Positions 24,291 to 37,600 of a stretch of DNA of 64,000 bases are shown in pieces. Position 1 is the first letter of the stretch, and each line of letters starts with the position of its first letter. Both the position numbers and the translations under genes were made by a program. The notes under the pieces are model-generated. The model did no database searches. It was given only the letters and a program-made list of their open reading frames with translations, and had not been told where the DNA came from. Location of the stretch: NCBI GenBank assembly GCA_963585895.1, contig OY757904.1, positions 85,622,543 to 85,686,542 of the forward strand. The letters run 5' to 3'. This stretch comes from Sepioteuthis lessoniana (Eukaryota > Mollusca > Cephalopoda > Myopsida > Loliginidae).

Positions 24291-25183
24291 ATATTGACCT
24301 TTGACAGCATGTTAGTTGTGGATTTCTAAACAGGATATTGCACCTGTGTATTAGGATAAATGAGGAGACAGTAGAAATAAATCATGTGAACTGGGAACCA
24401 GAAAGAAAATGTGTGGGTGTTAAGAATATTATATAATGACAAGAGATTCACAGTTTCAAGGCACACAGATTTGGCAGAGATTTGGTCAGATTTGGAGAGC
24501 AGTCAGCTAGTGCCCAGAGGAGAGGGGCTGGGTCCATGTGCTGAGAAGCAGAATTACTAGGTGGGGCTCTGAATATAGATCTATCACAATGTGGTGTAAA
24601 TATGAATATGAGTCCCCAATGCAGTGTCAATAATAGCAGTCTGAGTCCTTTGACTCTCCATACATCAATTTGTCTTTTATCATTAAGGGTTTTCGGACTA
24701 TTGTCTTCATCTTTATTGTTATTTCCACAATGTTTCGGCCCATATGTCCTCTGGCCCTTTTCAGAATATCCATTCTTTTCCACCCCCTTTTTCAGTTGGG
24801 TCTTTTGATTGGTTCTGGTATTATGTTGCTAAGTCCTCAGATGCGTAGGCTTTGGCCTTAATAAATGGACAAACCAGTAGCTGGGTGGCAGATTTCCGAG
24901 GAGGCAGTTTGTTCAAGTAGCGAAACAGACAGTCGGACGAAGGAAGAGAAGAAAAATTATTCAGTCAGTAAGCATCAGACTTGATTGTTGACTATCCTCA
25001 ACAAAGAATTTTTTTCTTCAAGCTATTTCAGGATTTAATGTGCAGCCAAAAAGAATTTCAACCTCAGTGAATCGCCCAGTGATCATTTGCATTTTTTCTT
25101 TCACTATTAATGTTTTTTTTTGGTTTTTTTTGTGTGTGTGAAAAGAAGAGTTACTGGAGGTTGTGGAATATTAACATTATTGA
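24291..25183 (+). other. Region upstream of element A gag, possible LTR/leader
   Basis: No coding domain. 24700-25180 carries TTGATTGGTT, AATAAATGGA and TTCAAGCTATTTCAGG (25013-25030), the last resembling the AGCTATTT(CAG) block that follows the 5' LTRs of elements B and D. It is probably the degraded 5' end of element A, with borders unclear. Confidence 0.45.
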
Positions 25184-25711
25184 CTCATAATAGCGAATGC
25201 CAAATTCAACCTCAAACTCATCCCTGAGTTCAATGGCTTCACATCTGTGGTGGATTGGATTGAGAGGCTGGTACTGACTTGTGACTTATGTGGGGTCAAG
25301 CAGGTTGAGCTAGTCATTCCTCTGAGACTAATGGGAGGCGCTCTCGACGTTTACCAGCAGTTAAGTAACAATGAAAAGGCTGATGTTGGGCTGACCAAGG
25401 CTGCACTGTATGAGACCTTTGCGATGGACCCTTGCACAGCGTACAAACGCTTTACTACCCAGACATTAATGGCAGGTGAGACAGTGGATGTCTTCTTCAT
25501 GGCACTAAAGAAGCTGGTGGCTCTGTTTGGAGGATTACCCGAACAGACTTTTGTATATGCATTCATGGTTGGACTCCCGGCTCGTATAAAACAACTGTTG
25601 AGAGCGTCCACAAGCATCGAGGCGATGCCAATTGAGCAATTACTTGAGTGTGCACAGGCTATCATCAGGGATGAATCAGAACTGGGGGAGCCAGTTGTAA
25701 TGGCCATGTAG
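25184..25711 (+). pseudogene. Element A: isolated gypsy gag, frame open for 175 codons
   Basis: The frame from 25184 to the stop at 25709 has no interruption and encodes a retrotransposon capsid closely related to those of elements B, C and D. Landmarks are LIPEFNGFTSVVDWIE, PLRLMGGALDVYQQL, AGETVDVFFMALKKL, FMVGLPARIKQLLRAS and IEAMPIEQLLECAQA. The expected initiator appears mutated to ATA at 25190; the first ATG is 25247. Downstream, a degraded Cys-rich piece is seen (near 25770-25830) but no protease or pol. The other three copies are broken, so the open frame is notable, but a remnant is still the likeliest reading. Confidence 0.8.
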
Positions 25712-26879
25712 ATAGCCCAGTGTGGCCATATTAATCCCACCCCTGGCTGGACCCACAAGCCAGAGGGAATTGCTTCTGTTGTGGTGTGAAACAATCCACG
25801 TGCGGGGTTTTTGTTGGTCTGGCCATTCATCTAGTGTTTCTTCTCACACCCAGCCTGATGAGCATTTCACTGGTTGTACAAAAAAACAAACAACAAACAG
25901 AGGGTGGAAAAAAGAAACATAAACATGGATTCAGGACTGCAAATGCAGGAAAGTGAAGATGGCACTTTAGCATTCTATGTATGTATATTCCTGTCTATGA
26001 TGAGAACCCAGTGAAAATCCTACACAGCAACCAAAAGTGTCAACTCATCTGGTCACTCCCAACTTTCCAACTCCCTGCTTCAGAGTCTCACTCCCAACTG
26101 ACTGATGTCCTTTGTCCTTCTCTTCCAGTCTTGCAGGTTTTTGCAGGCACAACTCTTTGTGTGGTCTTCGCACCAATATAGATAAAGAAAGGTCTTCTGG
26201 ACACTTCAGTGCCGCTTCAAAGATGCCGGAGATAAGATCTCCTCCTTGGCTACCCATCCATGAACACACAGAGAGACCCATACATCCATATATATATATA
26301 TACACAAATTAATGCTCACTATTGTGCCACACTTCTCCCTTCCTTACCCTTGTCATTTATTCACTATAAATTACATCACAATGAAAAGATAAAACATAGA
26401 CATAACTGTTAACATGCAATGTGTTACATTATCCAAGAGAAGTCCTCATCGCTCCTTCAACAAAAGCACATGCAGGGGAGGTTGCTCCACACAATGAGAA
26501 AAACAGCAATGTGCTGGAATGGTGTGTTCCTCCACTCCTCAAAATCAATCATAGGGAGGACTTTTGACCACTCCCAACTGCCTCTCAAGTTGCCTTCCAC
26601 ATCTCTCCTTGTGATTGAGCATTATGGTCTCTGCAGTGAGCCAAATGCTACATTAGGACTGCATTTTTATGTAAAAGGACTTTCAACTTTTTTACAAATA
26701 GTGTACCCCTAACAAGTAAAATGTAACTTTCTAGACAAGAACTTTCTACAACTGTAAAAGAAAAAAATTATGTAAAATGGTTGAAATTTCATTTTTCATA
26801 TATCAGGTAAATTTGTAAAATTTGAATATCACTAAAAAAATTTTTAAATTTCTATTTTGAAAAGTACTGATATTATAAA
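25712..26879. other. Anonymous DNA downstream of element A
   Basis: No recognisable pol. A short (TA)n lies at 26287-26303. A 97-codon + frame (26419-26712) has no motif. Confidence 0.5.
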
Positions 26880-27720
26880 TGAATATTTAGTGGAAGGGGA
26901 CAATGTGATGGATTTTAGTAAGTCATTTGATATAGTGTGTCATTATCATTTACTAGTGAAAATGAAAAACTTAGGTATTTCTAAAAAGAAATGTAAAGAT
27001 TGTAAGATTTTTTTGATAGAACTATGAAAGTAAAAATGGGTAACTATTATTCTAAAACAGAATATACTTTCCAGTGTTTCTCTGGTGTTCAGTGCTGGGA
27101 CCATTGTTCTTTTTAATATTCATAAATGATTTACTCAATGATATAAAATCAGAAATAAAACTATTTGCCGAGGATGTTAAACTACTTTTTAGACCATTAT
27201 CAAACGAAATAACACAGAAGGATCTAATTGAATTATCATATTGGGAAGATATTTGGAAATAAAAATTTAATATAGAAAAATGAAAAGTATTACACATTGG
27301 ATCCCAAAACATTAAGTTAAATATGAATCAAACAACAGGAAAATCAAAAAAGTAAATAAAGAATGTGATCTAAGAGTTGACTTTGATGATACATTTAAAG
27401 CTGATAATGATATTTTGTCTATTGTATCAAGGGCAAATGGAATGATTTGCTGGATGGTTACAAATATTTCAAGAGAGGCAAATGTCTTAAAAAAAACCCT
27501 AATAAGACCTTATATAGAATATTGTATACAGGCATGGGCTCCAGTGTAAAGGCATGGAAATTGGAGTGTATTATTAAGATTGGAGGGCATATGAAAAAAA
27601 TGACAAAAGTAAATGGTTTATGTTCTGAGCAAAGTTACTTTTTTTTATAGGTTGATGTGAGAACATTGTAAAGAGGAGTCATAACAAACAAATAATAAAG
27701 AATTTAAAAAATTGTACAGA
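26880..27720 (+). mobile_element. Non-LTR retrotransposon RT relic (CR1/Jockey-like)
   Basis: The frames that can be stitched read as the C-terminal half of a LINE RT: SVLGPLFFLIFINDL-like (27100), IKLFAEDVKLLFRPLS (active site ADD altered to AED), VDFDDTFKADNDILSIVSRANGMI and LIRPYIEYCIQAWAPV. Frameshifts and stops are frequent. It lies just upstream of PSPH coding exon 1, in intergenic or 5'-UTR-intron sequence. Confidence 0.85.
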
Positions 27721-28331
27721 AGGCACTTTTCTGTTGCTTGGATCACACAAACAAAAAACTAATAAAAATCAAAATTTTTTTTCAATTTATACATGTTTCC
27801 TCTCTGTGTTTACCATTAAATCTGCAATAATATGTATATATATATATACAAATCAATCATAAAATACATTTTTTGACACTTTTAATCTCTATGTCAAAAG
27901 TTAAGCTTTTGAAATTTTTGTATCTATTCACTATGTATTGTATTATACATTTAGTAACTAATTGACCCTACATGTAAAGGAATACAAATTTATTAAAAAG
28001 AACAAAAATCATTTGAATATGAATTTATAATGAAGGATGGGTAAAATAAAAAAGAAAATAAGTCTTCATTTTGAAAGTGACAATGAACATCTTTATGCAA
28101 GTCTGCACATATATTTCTAGAAGTTGTGTTTCTCAAGATTGATTATCTGTATTTGGAGAATTGGTAACTTTTAGATTACCACACAATCTTCTCCAGGAAT
28201 AGGTGTCACTGGAACATCTATACAAAAAAACTAATGAAGCATTTAAAATTATTCTTAGTAAAATTGTAGTGGAATTAAATTACTGGTGACTGGGTTAGTG
28301 ATGGAAGAATTTTTCAAATGTTTTGTGTTTG

Positions 28332-28335
<4 letters not shown>

Positions 28336-28391
<56 letters not shown>

Positions 28392-28469
28392 TTATTATTA
28401 CATGTAATAATAAAAATAAATAAATATGTATATATATATATATATATATATGTTTATTTTTATTATTAC
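28336..28469. repeat. (TA)n tracts with inverted repeats next to the PSPH exon 1 acceptor
   Basis: A (TA)n run of about 54 bp (28336-28390) is followed by a 22-bp perfect palindrome centred on CATG (28392-28413). A second (TA)n run then lies between two 17-bp perfect inverted arms (28404-28420 and 28453-28469). The whole array ends about 33 bp upstream of the exon 1 acceptor. In RNA it could form a long A/U hairpin around the branch-point area. Confidence 0.9.
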
Positions 28470-28509
28470 AAGCCTAGTTTTTATTTTATGTTTTTTAACC
28501 AGAAGCAAA

Positions 28510-28649
28510 ATGGATGAAAAACAAGAAGTGATTAAAATTTGGAGGAATGCTGATGCTGTGTGTTTTGATGTTGATTCTACAGTGTGTCAAGGAGAAGCCA
28601 TAGATGAACTTGCAAAATTTTGTGGAGTTGGTAAAAAAGTAGAAATGCT
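28510..28649 (+). CDS. PSPH: PSPH coding exon 1 (start codon, HAD motif I)
   Basis: Encodes residues 1-46 plus two bases of codon 47. The ATG at 28510 has A at -3 and G at +4. It gives the same N-terminal length as the human protein, with D20 and D22 of the DxDST motif in register, so I prefer it to an in-frame upstream ATG that would translate the (TA)n tract as repeated Tyr-Ile. A 3' splice acceptor (polypyrimidine tract, then CAG ending at 28502) lies 7 bp before the ATG, so the 5' UTR probably continues in an upstream non-coding exon that I cannot identify. The donor is G|GTAAGT-like, with GT at 28650-28651. CFDVDSTV holds the aspartyl nucleophile, and E29 (in GEAIDEL) is retained. Confidence 0.92.
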
Positions 28650-31600
28650 GTAAGTAGATGTTTCTGCAAATTTACTAAGTATGTTAAAAAAGTGTTGTGA
28701 CTGAAAATGTACTTACCAAGGAAGAAATGAACAATGAATGAAAAATTTTCTTCAAAATAGACCCCTTAGCATTCAACATGCTTATCCCATTGAGTTTTCT
28801 ATTGGTTAAAGAATCTCTGTAACATTTTTCTTTTTTATTATGATATGGTGAAATGCTGAATAAATGTCTTCAAATATTATTCTTTGGATGAATTTTTAGT
28901 TTAAGAAATCAGAAAAAGCTGTACAGAGGTAGTTCTGGTGCTTTTTGCCAAAAGCATTTTGTTAAAGAATTAAGACTGGCTTTATTTTTTTTTCAAATTA
29001 GCAATGACTCATCTACATGAAATCCAAACTGGACATTTAATTTTTAAACTTAAACAATGTAAAGATTCAATCTCAGTATTTCTTGATCATATGACTTATG
29101 AAGATCCAACAATGGCACATCTTGAAGGCTATTTCTTGAATCCTCATTATATTGCAATTTTCTCAAAGTTCTTATAAAAATCATTGTTTCAAGAATTCTT
29201 TTTTGATTCATGACTTCTGAAATATAGATTCCTTCTATTGTTTGTCTAAATTTCTGAGATAAAATTTCTGTCTCTTGCAAATATGGCATCTATTAGGTTT
29301 TCAAGACTATAGATCTGAGCCTGTATCTTAGCACAGACCAGGGCAAGGTTGTATGGAAGGCTTCTCTCTTCACTGAACCAATTTTGTCCAAGGAAAGGGC
29401 AAGTTTCTATATAACTTGGCATCAGTATTACTAGGACAAAGTTGAACACAATAAAGGATTTCCAGTCTTGGTTTTTCTTCTCTTAGTCCAGTTGACCTAC
29501 CAAGGCTAAAGAGCCCAGTCTATTTTATCCATAAAGGTGAGGATAAGAAATAGATAAATACCTTTCTCAAACCGAATGTAAACAGCCTCGTTTTGATTTT
29601 GGACTTGACTCATTGTCTTTTTTTTTCATTAACTATTAAACCACCCATACCTTAAAAATGTGGTGAGTCAAAAAGAATACAACTATTTATGACAGTTTGT
29701 ATTTGAAACAAAAAAAAATCCTAACTTCATTGTAACCCTGAAAACTGTAATTCAAGACAGTCCAAACTGCAAAGAGATTTTTTGGTTGAGTGAGATATTG
29801 GTTGTTAACAAAGATTGCTTTTGATCCTATACATTCTCAGTTTCATAAAATCTATCAAAAAATGTAATATTGTCAACTTGTTTGGAAGAATAGGCTGATG
29901 ATTTCATATTAAATTTGTGTTTCACATTTGTAAGATTTAAACAAAAAATATATTTGTCCTTGGAAAACAACATAGCTGACACATGAAGGATAGATGCTTG
30001 AATAATAAATAATAATAAAATAAATACTGTTCTCTTTCTGTACAGTGTTGCTATATAACTAATATTGTAGTATAAAATTGATGTGTTTGTTAATACTACT
30101 CATTTATCTGATTTTAGCTGTTCATATAATATTTCTAGAAAATTGTTTTGATACCAATTTTGTTTTGCACTACCAAAGAGAATGAAGACACATAATTTGG
30201 GGCATGTAGAAACCCAAATTCCAAAGTCATGCAGCACAGAGAACACTGAGAGAAAAGAAAAAGCTTCTTTGAATGAATTCGCACTCCGAGGTATGGTGAG
30301 CCTCGTTAAATGAATATCCAAAGAAAAGATTTGTCCTCGAGGAAAGAGACAATAATTAATCTTGGTCTTATCTGAAATAAGACGTATATCTCTCTGTCAA
30401 CGACATAGGAGCCATAACAACATTTCCCAGGAAAAGGACAAAATTAAACCCCACGAATGGAAGGGATAAGGCAAAGACGAGGGCAAAAAAAGGGCTATGA
30501 CCTACAAGACAAATCCAGAGGCGAGGAAGTGGAATGATTAAGAGAAAACTTGTCTAGAATGCAAGACTTAGTGCGGAGAAACATGCTTAAACTACAGGAT
30601 AAAATGAAGAAAAAATTCGACCAAAAAACGAGAATCCGAAAATTTCAGGAGGGTGATAAAGTGCTGTTGTTATCACCAAATAGAGAAACACCGCTCGGTG
30701 AAAGATTTCGAAGGCCCTATATTGTAGCATGTAAAATAGTTTGAATTATGAAGTAAACACACCTGAAAGGAGGAAGAAGACCCAGGTGTGCCACATGAAT
30801 AGAAAGTAATAAAAGAAAAAAGAATATACGTGGATCGTCAGTCAACCTATCTTAATGATAAAGAGCGAAAATGGAGGAGATGGGAAAGATGACTTGAGAG
30901 AAGGAAATAAGGTGGAAGAAAACCCACCCGTAAAATTGGAAAACTCAGGCAGCCTGAATAACTTGGAAAATAAGTTAACCCACCTAGAAAAACTTCAAAT
31001 GTGCAGAAGAAAGTGGAAAGTGGGATAACCAAAATAAGGATTCATTTTCGAATATACACAGAAGAACAAAATCTTCAACCCTCCTGTATAAGCACTAAGT
31101 GACATGAGCATGAGAAAACCCCACTCTCTATTAGCCATGTGTGTATCAATGGAGAGAGGCAGACCTGTGACCATGATTGGTTCTGAGGAATAAACTGCCA
31201 AAAAGCCAACACGTGGTAATTTTTCAAACTACAGAAACTAACAAGTTGCCGTTTATTCATCGGAGAATGCAGACACATAATTTGGGGCATGTAGAAACCC
31301 GAATTCCAAAGTCATGCCGCGCAGAGAACACTGAGAGAAAAGATAAAGCTTCTCATTTGAATGAATTCGCACTCTGTGGTATGGTGAGCCTCGTTAAACG
31401 AATACCTAAAGAAAAGACTTGTCCACAAGGAAAGAGACAATAATTAATCTTGGTCTTATCTGAAATAAGACGTATATCTCTCTATTAACGTGTTATGGCG
31501 GCCCAATAACGAGAGGAAAAAGAGGAAAGAAAAGACTCTACGAAATCCCAAGTAAGTGAACATACAATTGAAGTATATTCAAATTTGTCTTGTTGTATTC

Positions 31601-34600
31601 ATGCTGACGTGAATAAAAGAAATTACCGGAGGAAAGAATAACTGATAAGATAGAGGAGAAAGGAAGAGGGAATATTCCCCTAATGATAAACTTGAGATTT
31701 GGAGCACAAGCTCTGCCATCAAATCCCAAAGTCTGAAAGAAAGTGGACTGTATCTACCGCTGATGAACTGTATTTTCACCTTCTGCCATTTAGAAGAAAA
31801 ACTTTCTCGGTCCTGACTTTTACCTAAATTGTTTTTCTTTGTTTCTTTCAATAAAAGAATATTGTTATTAATCTTGTTGACCCAAACACGGCAGTTCAGA
31901 GTCCTTTTTTTTTGTTGTGTTGTTTTTGTCGAAGATAGGGAAAGCTAGCCAGTTAGCTGTGTTGAATTTTGATAATTCACCTAGAACCCACCTAGTGGCT
32001 TTAAAATGTGGTTCAGCTAGGGAGTTAGTGATATCTGTAATATTAAATAGCATTGGCAAACCACAGCCAATATGTGTGCCCTGCTTTAACTGGTGGACTT
32101 GGTGGGAATGAACGCACCCTGCAACCTGCTGGGCACATGGCAGTGTAACACAGTGCAGTGGTGGTCCAAATATGTCTGAATGAACATATGTGAAACACTC
32201 GTCAGATGGTGGGAACTGTTCAACTGGTATCTGTTTGTGATGACCCACCTTTACTTACTGACAAGGTATGCAAATCCTTGCTCACAACATTATGTCTGAT
32301 TTCAACCCAGGCCATAAAAAATGGCATGATATCAGTAGAATTGAGGCATTTCCCCCAGTATGGGACAGAGCATCTGACTGGTTGAATTTTTTGTACATGG
32401 TGAAGGAATGTATGGTCAAAACCACGCAGTGCTGTCATCAACTATGATATATGCACATTAGTTGTGGAAATTTTGTTCTTCACTAAATTTAGTGAGTTTG
32501 TGTTCTCCACTAATAGTTGCTGAAGTTGCAAATTGTATTCCTGATGTTTGGCCAATTCCTCATAGTCATCAGGGGGTCCCACAGGAATGATGATATGTAT
32601 TTGGACATTGTGTCCACTGGTATATTGTCAATCCCTATCCCATGTTGTATGTCTAATGTGTACTGCTGGATGAAGTCCAGATGTCAAAATACTCTCTCAG
32701 AGAGTATTTGTTTGAGGAAGACCTGAATGCACTAAGAAGGACCTTGTGGTTTGTGAGGATGTAGAAATCCCTGCCTTCAATAGGTGGCTGAGTGTCTGAC
32801 AGCAGAACATGCTTCCAGTAGCTTTCTGCTGTATGTGCTGTAATGGATCTCTGGATCTGTCAGCTCTTTGAGAAAAATGCTATTGGTTTCCACACATTGT
32901 AGATACCCTGCTGGAGAACCAATTCAATGCTTTCTGAACTGGCATCTACTGTGAGACACAGTTCATGATATGCTAGAATGTGTGATAGCTTGGTAGCATT
33001 TGCCAACAAGGCCTTAACTTTATTAAAAGCTGTGACTACTATTTTTACTAATGAAATTGCTGTAATTTCATACATTTGCCAGAATACTGTGTACACTGGA
33101 AGAGGAACCTATGGTAAAAATTCACTTGCCCTTAAAATTCCTATAACTGCTTCATGTTAATGGGAACTGGGACTTTTTGTATGGACTTTATTTTATCTAA
33201 TGATGAAGAAATACTGTCAGCTGATACATAAGGCCATAAGAAGGTAACATTTGGCTGACCAAAGGTACACTTAAATTGGTTTATTACTACTCCATATTGA
33301 TCAAAGTGTTCAAATACCTGTCAAATATAGTTGATGTGATCTTGTATAGTTGGACTGGAACACAGCACAATCACCTACATCTGCACAAACAAATGGGAGG
33401 TTGTACAAAACCTGAGTGATGAATTGCTGGAATGTCTAACTTGCATTGCATAGGCCAAATGAATTTATAAAGCTCAAATACAGTGACAGTGACTGTCTTA
33501 GGGATATGCCTCAACTCAATTGGGATCTGGTGATATGCGTCGATTAAATTAAGCTCGTGAACGAAAGTTATAATATCTTGTATGTGGGGTACTGGGTACT
33601 TGTCTGATTTGGTAACAGAGTTGGGAGCTTTGTAATTTCTATGCTCTGGAGTCTATCTTAACCTTGATGGACAGATGATGCCTAGATCCAATTTCCCCAG
33701 TCGGCTGGGGCTGTAGAATACACTGACTGCAACCTCTGCAGAGGGGTAAGACTCCCCCGCATGAGTCTCCTGGATATGACACTAAACGATTTAATGGTGA
33801 GGCTCCAGTAATGCTGGAGCTTTGGGGTATGCGGAGAACCCCTTCATTGCCATTGCTCCCAGGTCCACTCTGGCCTGGAATGGTAGCACCTGATAGGGCT
33901 CAATTTATGGGTTAAATAGAACTAACTGCATATTTATGCTAAACTGAATTGTATGAAGTAGAACTGTTTGACTAAACTGAATTGCTTGAAATAGAAATGT
34001 TTTTGGCAAATAAACTGTGTAAATTGTATGCTTATGCTAAACTGAATTGTTTGAAATGGAACTGTTTTTGACATTGAAACTCTACTTACACTAAACTGAA
34101 TTTGCATAAAAATGGATTTGGCGTTAAATAACTGTGACATGGTATGCTATAGAGAGAGAGTGAAGGGGAGGTCAATACCCTTACCCCTCTTTATTGAATC
34201 AACAGGCATTAAGAAAGATCGGATAACAGGGACTGACCGTTAAATGATAGGGGAGAGAAAGGGTAAGCTATCTGTACCCTATGCCCTTTAGTCTGTTGAA
34301 TGAAAGAAGTCAAGGTCAATCAAGTGGCGTGATTCGGTGAGGTGGTGGAAGAGGACAGTCGGATGATTGGTCAACAGGCTCTTCGTGCCAAAAATGCATG
34401 CATTAGAGAAATTTGAAGGAGAATTTCTGTTTGGACAAATCCAGCGTTGCATTAAAATTGTTGATATCAGCCAGCTCTAGGAAAAGTCACTCGCCCGTAA
34501 AAAAGAGGAAAAAAATCTGAAAATTGAAAACCTGTCAATGATAAGTACAGCTCAAACCGTTTTCCTTCTACAATTCTTAAATATTGGAAAGTTGTATGCA

Positions 34601-37600
34601 TTCAAAAAAAAAAGAAACTGTAAATGTTCTATTTCACCATTAGTTAAATTTATTGAATGAACATTGCTACACGCTTCAGTCCGGCGGCTTAGACACTTTT
34701 ACTCAAGTTAGAGAAAAAGAAAGAGAAAAAAAAGAGAAAGAAGAAAAAGGACTGTTGAGAGACATTTTTGTTTGATGTTTTCCTTTTGTTTGATGTTTTC
34801 CTGATCTAGCAATTGAGAGATTTATCTGTGACTCAAGATGGTTGAGCATGCTATGATGCTGTCCTTTAGCTTGTCATATGGCTTGTCTGACAGATGTGAT
34901 ATAATATTCCTCACTTCAGTCACCTCCACTTGTAGCAATGCAGATGCTGCATGTGCATATTTATTTGCTTTGACTGTAATGCCATATAATTTGGAGTGAA
35001 CGTCCATGCCAGTGAAGTATAATTATAGGTCACTTCTCTCATATATTAGTGTAGCCAATAGATAATAAAAATATTAGTTGCGACCATCTGCATTTCTACA
35101 AGTTGTGAACCTAATGCCTATTAACTCCCTATTAGAAGAGGGAAGTGCTTAGAGAATGATGACACCAAATCATGCCATTAGGTCTGAGTCCTGAATGAAG
35201 ACAGTGGAAGAAGAAAAGAGACAGCCATGTTGGAATAGCTAATTCTTTTAAGAATGAGAAACCTATTTAACATGTAGTACAATAGAAAATGGCAATTAAA
35301 TGGTAAAGTTAAGAGAAAACATGAGAAAAAATGGAATCAAATATATGATCAGTTTTACTTTGAAGTCACCAGATATTGGATTCATTTTATTTCCTAGACT
35401 CGACCATAGTCATATCTTCCAATAATGGAGAAATTACCAGTCTATGTAAGAAAGGTGTGACACAAGGAAATAGATCAGCACTATGGCAGATACAGCACTT
35501 GACAGCAAGTTTAATGATGTTGATGCTCATTCCCCACTAATGTGACCAACAGGCCAACTACAGTTTACTATAATATAAAAGAATATCAGTTGATAAATGA
35601 TCTCTTGTAGATTGGCCACACCACAGAACTAATAAAATAAGATTCTCTCAGAGTGAGTAACTCCATAATATCACCAGCAAAATGCGCCATGTATTCACAC
35701 TCAAGAGTTTACTTTTATCAATGATTTTTCCTTTACAAAGACATTTTCACTCACATACACAAAAAACGTTTTTCCATTTTAATATCTACTTCCTCTCATT
35801 AATTTTGGGTAGATTTATATTTTGTTATTGTTTGTATTATTTGTACTATGTTGTTCGCATACCCTTTCTACTTCTTCGTTCATTCTCTTACTCTTATTTG
35901 TCAGTTAAATGAATGAATTTTACCCACTCTTTCTAAGGTGGAATTATTTCTACTGATACATTCCTAATTATGCAACAAATCTATTTTAAGTTCAGGTATA
36001 TATTAATGTATATTTTTTTGTTGTTGGACAATTTTTTATATTTTGATTTATTAAGTTGTATAAAACCTTCTATTTTTATTTTTATTATAGAAATTTTCTT
36101 ATGAAAATTTCTTTCAATTGTTCAGGAAAATGTCATTCATCAGTTTTTGTATGATTTTTTTTGTACCCATGATTCAGTGCTATACGACTTGACACTTCAA
36201 TAAAAAAAAGTTGCAATAGCATTGATTTATTTTTTTCATTATGAATTATATTAATTTAGATTTCTGTAGGAATAGAATTACTTTAATGTCTTGTTAAATA
36301 ACATTATTGCATCTTTTGATTAAATTGAATTTTGCTGATTTTTTTTTTTTGCTTGTTTACTGTTAATATCTTGAAATATTTTTATTTAATTGTTTTGGAG
36401 TTTTGCAGACAAAAAATACAAATACACATGGTGTTTATTATAGAAGAGAATAATATGCTACAAAACAACATTTATTGATTTATTCATACTTCATAAGAAG
36501 TGACTGATAAAGAAATGCAATATTTAATACATTTTATTAGCCTTTATCCAAATTTCCCATGTTTTTACTGTAAATTTATGTATTAATTTAAAAAATCTTT
36601 TATTTATTTGTTTTTATTTTAGTACTGAAATGGCCATGAATGAAAAAACAGACTTCAGAGAAATCCTGTCACATCGACTGAACCTGATTAAACCAAGTCA
36701 AAGTAACCTGCAACAATTTATTCAAGAATTTCCTCCAAAGCTTACTCCAGGCATTAAGTAAAAAGAATTGTTTTACTTCTCTATCCTTTTAATCTAGATA
36801 TTTTGAAAATCAATACTTTTCTCAAAGATAGTTTTGACATTTTTACATCCTATGTTCTTTAAGAATCAGCATGTAATTTTAGTGTAACAGATCTTTTTTG
36901 AAAAATAGACTTACAAAGTAAGTTTTATGATAGATACAGCTACCCTTAGTTTATTTCAGCACAGGGAAACAAGAGAAAGGAAGAGTGTGTTGCAGCAATC
37001 TGCAAAGTAGGTAGGGCTTGACTCTTGAAAATTAGCATTTAAAATCTGGAATTTTATTGGGGTTTGTGTACCAAACTACTAGCATAAAGAAAAAATAAAC
37101 AACTACTTTAGCTACCATGCTAACTCTGTGTAGGGAAAATCGTAACTTACCTGACTAGTGTGTGGGCATGTTTCATAGGGTTCGGTCGCTTAACACAAAA
37201 AAAAGCTAAAATGACGACACACAGTCGCTTTTATATTTGATTATCTCATGTGAGTAACGCAGACTTTCACTGTTCCTATGCAAATGAGACTATGCCAGGT
37301 GTATAAAAGGAGCCGTGGAGGAAACGGGTGGGGGAGTTCGAAGAAGGCATGTTGTGTTGGCAGACACGTGCAACAGAATTGTCTGAGTCAACTCAAAAGA
37401 CCGTAATGTTATTGAAATCAACTTTCAAACTAGAAGCTATTTCAGCGATATACTACCTTTTGGCGATGAAGGGCAAGATGTTTGATGTCCAGCTAATTCC
37501 GGAGTTTAGTGGTGCTGCAACTGATATGGCCATTGTCAAGTGGATTGAAAATGTGGAACTTGTGTGTGAGCTTTGCACTATGAAGAATGTTGAGCGCGTC

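Noticed and set aside
28323-28517. Longer PSPH N-terminus starting upstream (28323 or 28426)
   Set aside because: These starts translate TA repeats as Tyr-Ile and cross a good splice acceptor. The ATG at 28510 gives the family N-terminus in register.
29050-29449. hAT-type transposase on the minus strand
   Set aside because: The two short frames have a vaguely similar helical pattern but no diagnostic motif, so left unassigned.
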